A stretch of DNA of 5,977 nt, from contig JAGLIN010000078.1 of NCBI GenBank assembly GCA_023142975.1, positions 1-5,977 on the forward strand, in the 5' to 3' direction. Source of the DNA: Candidatus Parcubacteria bacterium (GTDB taxonomy: Bacteria > Patescibacteriota > Minisyncoccia > JAHIHE01 > JAGLIN01). The translations under genes and the position numbers were made by a program. Below are positions 1-5,349 of the stretch, piece after piece; the stretch's first letter is position 1; each line of letters starts with the position of its first letter. The notes below the pieces were generated by a model. The model did not search any database. It saw only the letters and a list, made by a program, of their open reading frames with translations, and was not told the origin of the DNA.

Positions 1-3
1 TCT

Positions 4-22
4 CTGGTTTACTAAAGACCAG
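4..22 (+). terminator. Possible weak terminator hairpin of an upstream gene
   Basis: CTGGTTT (4-10) can pair with AGACCAG (16-22) around a 5-base ACTAA loop, giving a 7-bp stem with one G-T wobble. A T-rich but interrupted tract follows (23-37). It could end transcription of a gene lying before the window. The stem is short and the T tract is broken by A and C, so it may also be chance. Confidence 0.3.
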
Positions 23-95
23 TTACATTTTAATTTTATAAAAGGTCGAGCAAACAGTTATAATAAAAAATTTAAACTAGATAGGACTTTCTCAC

Positions 96-184
96 TTTTG
101 TCATTTTGAGCCCGTAGGGCGAAAAATCTTTTTAATAGTTAAGAGATTTCTCAATCGCTGCGGCTCATTTCGAGATGACAAAAA
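96..184. repeat. Degraded REP/MITE-like inverted repeat upstream of gene 1
   Basis: The element starts TTTTGTCATTTTGAG and ends with CTCATTTCGAGATGACAAAA, so the outermost TTTTGTCAT matches the reverse complement of the other end exactly. Inside, the arms align only with small indels; both contain an AAATCT/AGATTT block near the centre. The left arm has its own small hairpin, GCCC-GTA-GGGC (110-120), flanked by T/A pairing. The outer sequence resembles the start of the better-preserved repeat at 3869-4075. No coding capacity is visible. It looks like a non-coding, non-autonomous repeat that has diverged. Confidence 0.6.
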
Positions 185-203
185 ATAATAATTATAATAG
201 AAA
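169..203 (+). promoter_or_regulatory. Weak promoter candidates for the gene 1-3 operon
   Basis: A perfect TATAAT lies at 193-198, but its -35 region (around 169-174, TTCGAG) is poor. An alternative is ATGACA (175-180, five of six to the -35 consensus), 17 bases before TAGAAA (198-203, four of six). In that case the -35 would be supplied by the right end of the inverted repeat. Another TATAAT sits at 59-64. In DNA this AT-rich such matches occur by chance, so the exact promoter is not settled. Bases 204-251 are AT-rich leader with no Shine-Dalgarno sequence. Confidence 0.3.
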
Positions 204-251
204 TCAATTTTAATTTTTTATATATTTAATTAAAAGTTTAACAAAAAAATT

Positions 252-1400
252 ATGGCACAAAAAATAAAAAAAATGAGTAAAAAATTTGTAGCGTTTGTCT
301 GTATGTTTACGTTGGTGTTTTCGTATTCAGTTGTTGGCATTGATAAATCTGAAGCGGCGACAGCAGTGACCCTTGCTAAGCTGACGCTTGCGGATTCAAG
401 AACGACTAATGCGACAGGGGATTATACTCTTACTTTTACTCAGTCATCGTCAACAACAATTAAGTGCGTAAAGGTTGTGTTCGCGACCACGGCTACAGGA
501 TCCACTTTGCCCACAGGTATGGATACAAGCACTAGTGAGGCTAATGTAGCAGCTGGTTGGGTTGGCTTGACAGAAACTAACTGGACAATTGCCAGTACAG
601 TGGATGGAACAATAACATGGACTTATGCTACTGGAACAGCGCCGGCCAGTGGAAATGTAACTATGGTATTTGATGGCATAACAAATCCTTCTTCAACAGC
701 GACCGCTTATGCCCAAATTTCGACTTTTGACAATGTTGACTGCGCTTCAAGTGATATTGATACGGGAGTTGCCGCTGTTGCATATCTTCCAGCTGTAACG
801 GTAACAGCCATAGTAAGCGAGACTTTGACTTTTGCTGTGACCGGGGTTTCTAATGGTGATTGTGATACTTCTTTCAATTCAGCCGCTGATTTAGGTGGTC
901 CTGCCAACACTACGGCCACAGCAGTAGATTTTTCCACACTTGACGCTGTAAATACTTTTTATCATGGCTGTCAAGATTTGACAGTTAGCACAAACGCAGA
1001 AGATGGTTATACTGTTACATTGCATGAACTAACAAGTTTAATGTCAGGCGCTTTGACAATTAATGAGTCTACGGGAGATGATGATCTCATGGATTTTGAC
1101 ACATCTAGCGCTTGGCAAACGCCAACTAGTAATGCTGGCTTTGGTTATGCTTGCGATGACCAAACTGGAACGGATTGTACTCAGGCAGCTGAAACTATTT
1201 ATTTGGCAGTTCCTTGTATTGGAAATGATGCTTCATGTGATCCTGGTTCAGGAGGAGAAACTGCGCAATCAATTATGACAAATGCTGGTCCAGTAGACGC
1301 AAATGTATCAAGAATAGAGTATAAATTAACTATTGATGGAACTCAGGAACCAGGAACTTATACTAACACTTTGATGTATATTATTACCCCCACTTTCTAG
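252..1400 (+). CDS. Secreted surface protein with WxL-like C-terminal domain
   Basis: This 382-aa protein is probably exported and displayed on the cell surface. Residues 1-36 form a signal peptide: basic start, hydrophobic core 12-29, likely cleavage near EAA at 34-36. Residues ~38-180 are a Thr/Ser/Ala-rich beta module beginning with LADSR (46-50). Residues ~182-382 are a second beta domain with VTAIVSETLTF (184-194), LTVSTNAEDGYTVTL (243-257) and a C-terminal GTYTNTLMYIITPTF. This ending resembles the last strands of WxL-type wall-binding domains, with Tyr where WxL has Trp. The mature protein has eight Cys and no membrane helix. The GC content looks higher than in its neighbours. Gene 2, 48 bases downstream, resembles the WxL partner family, which supports the reading. 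The ATG at 252 gives a good signal peptide; the in-frame ATG at 273 is possible. There is no Shine-Dalgarno sequence. Its function beyond the surface role is unknown. Confidence 0.75.
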   Translation: MAQKIKKMSKKFVAFVCMFTLVFSYSVVGIDKSEAATAVTLAKLTLADSRTTNATGDYTLTFTQSSSTTIKCVKVVFATTATGSTLPTGMDTSTSEANVAAGWVGLTETNWTIASTVDGTITWTYATGTAPASGNVTMVFDGITNPSSTATAYAQISTFDNVDCASSDIDTGVAAVAYLPAVTVTAIVSETLTFAVTGVSNGDCDTSFNSAADLGGPANTTATAVDFSTLDAVNTFYHGCQDLTVSTNAEDGYTVTLHELTSLMSGALTINESTGDDDLMDFDTSSAWQTPTSNAGFGYACDDQTGTDCTQAAETIYLAVPCIGNDASCDPGSGGETAQSIMTNAGPVDANVSRIEYKLTIDGTQEPGTYTNTLMYIITPTF

Positions 1401-1448
1401 TAGAATTTGCGGTTGTTTTGTGTGATTTTAGTTTTGATTAATAAAAAA

Positions 1449-2417
1449 ATGGAAAAAATATTAAGAAAGAGCTCTGCTTTTTTTGTTGTGTTATTTGTGG
1501 CAATAGGATTGTTTAGTTTTGTTCAATTAGGTTTCGCTCAGGAAAGTGAGGTGGGTATTTCTATTTCTCCATTAACTTTTGAGTTGACCGCAAATCCGGG
1601 AGATACCTTGGTAAGTGAAGTAGGAATTATTAATAAAGGCGGTTCGCCATTGCCCATAACTATTAAGGCGGAAGATTTTACGGCAGCAGGAGAAACAGGA
1701 GGCGTAATAATTGAAGAAGAGGGAAATGAAACATATTCGCTTGCAAAATGGATTAAAGTGAATCCTGAAAATATTATTTTAGAACCAAATGAAAGAAAAG
1801 TGATATCTGTTGAAATAGTTATTCCAACAGATGGAGAAGCCGGAGGACACTATGGATCAATCGTGGCTTTTACTGGTGGAAATAGCGATAAGAACAATGT
1901 TGGAAGTACAGTATCTATGAAAGTTGCCTCATTAATTTTACTTAATGTTTCAGGAGAAGTAATTGAAAATATGAATGTGCTTAACTTCAGCGCTCCAGAA
2001 TTTCAAGAGTACGGTCCAGTGCCATTTGAGATGAGATTTGAAAATGAGGGGACTGTTCATGTAAAGCCAAGGGGATTTATCACAATTACTGATATGTTTG
2101 GAAACAAGGTTAAAGATTTGGAATTTCCTTCTAAGAATGTGCTTCCAGGAAGTGTAAGAAAAATTGAAACCGAGTGGGACGGAGGTTTCTTAATGGGAAA
2201 ATATACTGCTATGATCGTCGGTTCTTATGGTAATAGCAATGAACCTTTTATATCAAATACTATTACATTCACGATTTTTCCATGGAAATTAGCGTTAGGC
2301 ATCCTATCCATTTTAATGGTCATTATTACTTTCTTTTTCAAGACTAGAAAACGGTGGCGAATGGCTGCTAAGATTCTTTTTAAAGGAGAACATCATACAA
2401 CAAAAAAAGGCTCTTAA
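1449..2417 (+). CDS. Membrane-anchored WxL-interacting-like protein (DUF916 type)
   Basis: This is a 322-aa exported, membrane-anchored protein. The signal peptide spans 1-30, with cleavage after GFA. Domain 1 (~35-150) starts GISISPLTFELTANPGDT, a pattern of DUF916/chaperone-like beta sandwiches, and contains GGHYGSIVAF. Domain 2 (~165-275) is a second beta sandwich (FRFENEG-like strand, GKYTAMIVGSYG). A single C-terminal helix (~279-297) is followed by basic residues, so the N-terminal part faces outward. This order (signal peptide, two beta domains, C-terminal helix) is the known layout of WxL-interacting proteins, which in Firmicutes bind WxL proteins and peptidoglycan. I chose ATG 1449 because the frame upstream opens only at TTG 1407 and that would bury the signal peptide behind 14 extra residues. 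The mature protein has no Cys. It is probably cotranscribed with genes 1 and 3. The family assignment is by eye. Confidence 0.75.
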   Translation: MEKILRKSSAFFVVLFVAIGLFSFVQLGFAQESEVGISISPLTFELTANPGDTLVSEVGIINKGGSPLPITIKAEDFTAAGETGGVIIEEEGNETYSLAKWIKVNPENIILEPNERKVISVEIVIPTDGEAGGHYGSIVAFTGGNSDKNNVGSTVSMKVASLILLNVSGEVIENMNVLNFSAPEFQEYGPVPFEMRFENEGTVHVKPRGFITITDMFGNKVKDLEFPSKNVLPGSVRKIETEWDGGFLMGKYTAMIVGSYGNSNEPFISNTITFTIFPWKLALGILSILMVIITFFFKTRKRWRMAAKILFKGEHHTTKKGS

Positions 2418-2435
2418 AAAAGTTTAAAAATAATA

Positions 2436-3842
2436 ATGAATGATGGAAAAATAACAAAAACTTTTTTTATCTTTTTGATGCTCACATTATTGGGACAGTC
2501 TCTTGTTCCTTTTTTTGGCAATAAAAACGCGGTAGCCGCGATTGTTTCTAATATAAGCGATACAATATCCGACTCAAGATCAAGTCAATTTGCCAATCAT
2601 TTGATATCTTTCAGGACTGTAAGTTCTATAGATTCTGGAGATACTGTAATTATAAAATTTGACGATACTGGTAACGCTTTCAACCTTTCTTCTTTAAGCC
2701 CTGTTAATATCTCAGACTACGATTTTTCAGTGGACGGAGTTGACTATGATATAGTAACAGTTTGCGCGGACAATAATGATTTAACAATAAGCATAGACAA
2801 TATTGAAGATGAAATTACATTTACGGCTTGCGCTGGAAACACTATCACTGGTGGATCTGATATCAGAATTGAAATTGGAACAAACGCGTCTTTCGGAGGA
2901 TCGGGAGTAAATCAAATTCGAAATCCATCAATCGGAACAAGCTATTTTATAGATATAGACGGAACTTTTGGTGATACAGGAAGAACAGTAGTTGTAACTA
3001 CTCCTTCGGCGGGCACATCCGTATCAGCAACGGTGGGAGGCGCAATTCCATCTCCTCCTGGAGGAGGAGGTGGCGGCGCAATAACGCAAACGGGAAATTT
3101 AAAAATGATTGGGAAAGCGTATCCTGTGGCTTTTATGACTATCTTAAAAAATGGACAAGTTGTCGGAACACAGACAGCTGATCTTAACGGAAATTTTGAA
3201 ATAACTATCAAAAGCATTTTGGCGAATAGAATTTATGATTTCGGCATTTTCGCGCAGGACAATCTTGGCTTGCTGTCTCCCACTTTAACATATAATTTGA
3301 GCATTAATCCCAATCAAATAACAGAAGTCAGTAATATATATATTTCTCCCACAATAGCTTTATCTGAAAAAACAATAAGTCAAGGGGACTCTTTGAGAAT
3401 ATATGGAAGTTCTTATCCTAATAGCCTAATAGTTAATTTTATATCACCATCTTTTAAAGCAACAAGCCTGAACTCTGATGACACTGGACACTGGACATAT
3501 TTTTTTGATAGCGCTGATTATGCCGCGGGAGAATATTTTACAAAAGCAAAAACCATTTTTATGGGAGGAGAACAAAGTGAATACAGTGAGGAATTAAGGT
3601 TTAGAATTATTAAAAAATCAGAACCTCCAATTCCTCCTGAACTTCCCAAACCATCTGAACCGCAAAGAAAATGTAACGGCGCTAATCTAAATGATGATTC
3701 AAAAATTGATATTTTAGATTTTAGCATTCTTCTTCATTACTGGAAATCAAAAAATCCGTCTAATCGCTGCGCCGACATAAATCAGAACGGAATCGTTGAT
3801 ATTTATGACTTTAGTATTATGATGTATTATTGGACTGAATAG
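2436..3842 (+). CDS. Secreted multidomain protein with C-terminal dockerin
   Basis: This 468-aa protein follows gene 2 by 18 bases, probably in the same operon. The signal peptide is 1-34 (AVA before A35). Residues ~36-200 form a beta module with ISDSR at 44-48, aligning with LADSR of gene 1. A hinge of Pro and six Gly (203-215) follows. Next are two related Ig-like repeats, marked by GKAYP (226-230) and GSSYP (324-328), then a Pro-rich linker (395-412). The C-terminus (413-468) is a dockerin: two calcium-loop repeats, N417-L-N-D-D-S-K-I-D-I-L-D428 and D447-I-N-Q-N-G-I-V-D-I-Y-D458, each followed by a near-identical helix (FSILLHYW, FSIMMYYW). Dockerins dock onto cohesin domains, and the next two genes encode cohesins. 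There is no membrane anchor, so attachment through a cohesin is the likely route to the surface. Cys413 and Cys445 may form a disulfide. No enzymatic domain is visible. The start lacks a Shine-Dalgarno sequence. Confidence 0.85.
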   Translation: MNDGKITKTFFIFLMLTLLGQSLVPFFGNKNAVAAIVSNISDTISDSRSSQFANHLISFRTVSSIDSGDTVIIKFDDTGNAFNLSSLSPVNISDYDFSVDGVDYDIVTVCADNNDLTISIDNIEDEITFTACAGNTITGGSDIRIEIGTNASFGGSGVNQIRNPSIGTSYFIDIDGTFGDTGRTVVVTTPSAGTSVSATVGGAIPSPPGGGGGGAITQTGNLKMIGKAYPVAFMTILKNGQVVGTQTADLNGNFEITIKSILANRIYDFGIFAQDNLGLLSPTLTYNLSINPNQITEVSNIYISPTIALSEKTISQGDSLRIYGSSYPNSLIVNFISPSFKATSLNSDDTGHWTYFFDSADYAAGEYFTKAKTIFMGGEQSEYSEELRFRIIKKSEPPIPPELPKPSEPQRKCNGANLNDDSKIDILDFSILLHYWKSKNPSNRCADINQNGIVDIYDFSIMMYYWTE

Positions 3843-3868
3843 GACTCTGTGATTTTTTTACTTTAAAC

Positions 3869-4075
3869 TTGTCATCCTGAACTTGTTTCAGAATCTATTG
3901 GCTTTTACGCTAATCTAACTTATAAATCACCAGACATTTAGATTAAGATGCAAACTCAATTACTGTTTTTTAAAATAAACAAAAAGATATTTGCGTTTGC
4001 GTCGTAGATGAAAGGTTATATTAAATAAAATAAATCTAAAAGAACGAAGATTCTGAAACAAGTTCAGAATGACAA
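3869..4075. repeat. REPIN-like element with 28-bp inverted terminal arms
   Basis: The left arm (3869-3896, TTGTCATCCTGAACTTGTTT then CAGAATCT) and the right arm (4048-4075) are inverted copies differing at one base in 28. Each arm is itself a palindrome: ATTCTGAA-ACAAG-TTCAGAAT (4050-4070) is a perfect 8-bp stem, and the left copy (3874-3894) has one mismatch at the base that differs between arms. Between the arms lie 151 AT-rich bases without a gene, including a smaller perfect inverted repeat TAATCTAA (3911-3918) / TTAGATTA (3938-3945). Paired palindromes in inverted orientation are the design of REPINs and some MITEs, normally moved by a transposase supplied elsewhere. The rest of the 3843-4179 gap holds the gene 4 promoter. 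Confidence 0.8.
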
Positions 4076-4121
4076 AATTTTTTAAGATAAGTTAAAACGA
4101 AGAAGTCCTACATATAAAAAT

Positions 4122-4150
4122 TTGTAAAAAATTACCAGACATTATATAAT
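4122..4150 (+). promoter_or_regulatory. Sigma70-type promoter of gene 4
   Basis: TTGTAA (4122-4127, four of six to consensus) and a perfect TATAAT (4145-4150) are separated by the optimal 17 bases. Transcription would start near 4157, leaving an untranslated leader of about 23 bases before the ATG at 4180. It lies beyond the repeat element, so genes 4 and 5 probably form a unit separate from genes 1-3. The spacer contains the second copy of a 15-base direct repeat. Confidence 0.6.
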
Positions 4151-4179
4151 ATATTTATAAAAGTATTAACAATAGCACA

Positions 4180-5349
4180 ATGAGAAAAATATTCTTCATT
4201 GCAATTTCCCTTTTCTTTTTTACAATAACTCCTTTTATTAGCAGCGCTTCTACTTTATTTTTCCTGCCTCAAAACACAGAGCATCAAAAATCAAACACCT
4301 TTATCAAAATTCTTTATATAGATACTGAGGATCAAAAAATAAATACGATTGCGTCAAAAATAATTTTTAATCAAGATATTTTAGAAGTAGTTGATATAAT
4401 TACAGGAGACTCTGTAGTAAAGTTTTGGATGGGCGAACCAGTCATTTCAAATGAAAATGGAAGCATTGAATTTACGGGAGGGATTCCCGGCGGATATAGC
4501 GGGAAGGGTATAATTATAAAAATTATTTTTAAAGCCAAAAAAACAGGAGCTGGTAACCTAAGTTTGTCTGACACAAAAGTGTTGTTGAATGACAGCAAAG
4601 CAACGGAAGGTGAGATAACCCTCTTAGATAACAGTTATGCCATAAATATAATAGAAAAATCAAATGACCTTATAAAAATTACGTCCGATTCCAGTCTGAA
4701 CCAAGTCAAATGGCAAAACAGCGACACTATCGGTCTTTATTGGGATTTAACCAATGAAGCGCAATATAGTTATATTTTAAGTAGAGATTCTCTGACAGAA
4801 CCAGACGAGATCCCAGACAGACCAGAAGGAGAACTCGTTTGGATGGGCAGTATGAGTTACGAAGGACTGGAAGACGACATTTATTATTTTCACTTAAAAC
4901 AAAAATTGCCCAACGAAGAAAAATGGTCTCCCAAAAGCACAGTTAGAACAATGATAGATACTACAAGTCCGAAAGAATTTATACTTCAAATCGTGGATAT
5001 TGAGGATAAAAAATATTTAGTTTTTTCCACCACAGACGCAACTTCTGGAATAGATCGCTACGAACTGTCAGAAATTGATTTAAACTGGCTTGGAGATATT
5101 AAATCAAAGCAAGAAACCGAATGGAAAATTGTGGAAAGTCCTTATCTGCTTGAAAATCAAAACCTAAGAAGTATCATAAAAATAAAAGCTGTAGACAAAG
5201 CAGACAATGAAAGACTGTCTGAAATTATTTTATATTCCGGACCAAAAATTTTTCCATATCAAATTATTTTTCTATTATTAGTCGGAGTAATAATTATAAT
5301 TTTAGTAATCTGGAAAGTGTCTTTTAGAAAAAGGAAAAGTAAAAAATGA
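4180..5349 (+). CDS. Membrane-anchored cohesin-domain surface protein
   Basis: This 389-aa protein has a signal peptide (1-23, SSA before S24) and a cohesin-type domain (~24-157). It shows the family strand pattern: TLFFLP, FNQDILEVV (63-71), GSIEFTGGIPGG (94-105), IIIKIIFKAKKTGAG (111-125), then KVLLND. Residues ~163-265 resemble Ig/Fn3-like modules with VKWQNSDTIGLYWD, DIYYFHLK and IDTTSP; a second such module (~266-355) has TTDATSGIDRYEL. A C-terminal helix (~360-378) and a very basic tail (RKRKSKK) anchor it in the membrane, with the cohesin outside. Cohesins bind dockerins, and the gene just upstream ends in one, so this is a candidate cell-surface receptor for it. It has no cysteine. 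It has its own promoter and overlaps gene 5 by four bases (ATGA). There is no Shine-Dalgarno sequence at its start. The cohesin call is by pattern; it is short of biochemical proof. Confidence 0.8.
   Translation: MRKIFFIAISLFFFTITPFISSASTLFFLPQNTEHQKSNTFIKILYIDTEDQKINTIASKIIFNQDILEVVDIITGDSVVKFWMGEPVISNENGSIEFTGGIPGGYSGKGIIIKIIFKAKKTGAGNLSLSDTKVLLNDSKATEGEITLLDNSYAINIIEKSNDLIKITSDSSLNQVKWQNSDTIGLYWDLTNEAQYSYILSRDSLTEPDEIPDRPEGELVWMGSMSYEGLEDDIYYFHLKQKLPNEEKWSPKSTVRTMIDTTSPKEFILQIVDIEDKKYLVFSTTDATSGIDRYELSEIDLNWLGDIKSKQETEWKIVESPYLLENQNLRSIIKIKAVDKADNERLSEIILYSGPKIFPYQIIFLLLVGVIIIILVIWKVSFRKRKSKK

Noticed and set aside
1..251. tRNA, riboswitch or CRISPR in the leader region
   Set aside because: No cloverleaf, no regularly spaced direct repeats and no recognisable aptamer core; the structure present is a single degraded inverted repeat.
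707..937. Reverse-strand open frame inside gene 1
   Set aside because: Lies within a convincing domain-bearing gene and shows low-complexity composition mirroring it; no start signal.
1063..1278. Second forward frame inside gene 1
   Set aside because: Shadow of gene 1 in another frame; no recognisable motif and no start signal.
1407..1448. Upstream extension of gene 2 from TTG 1407
   Set aside because: It adds 14 residues before a complete signal peptide; ATG 1449 gives a normal basic start followed by the hydrophobic core.
3060..3076. GGAGGAGGAGGTGG run as an internal ribosome-binding site or a regulatory repeat
   Set aside because: It encodes the six-Gly hinge and has no start codon at a suitable distance.
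2942..3217. Reverse-strand open frame inside gene 3
   Set aside because: Its proline run is just the complement of the Gly hinge codons; gene 3 explains the region.
3518..3727. Reverse-strand open frame overlapping the dockerin region
   Set aside because: The forward frame encodes clear calcium-loop repeats, so the reverse frame is incidental.
4050..4083. Right-arm hairpin plus T run as the terminator of gene 3
   Set aside because: The T run begins seven bases after the stem and the stem is AT-rich; the hairpin is better explained as part of the repeat arm.
4371..4598. Reverse-strand open frame inside gene 4
   Set aside because: Falls in the cohesin domain, which is conserved with gene 5 on the forward strand.
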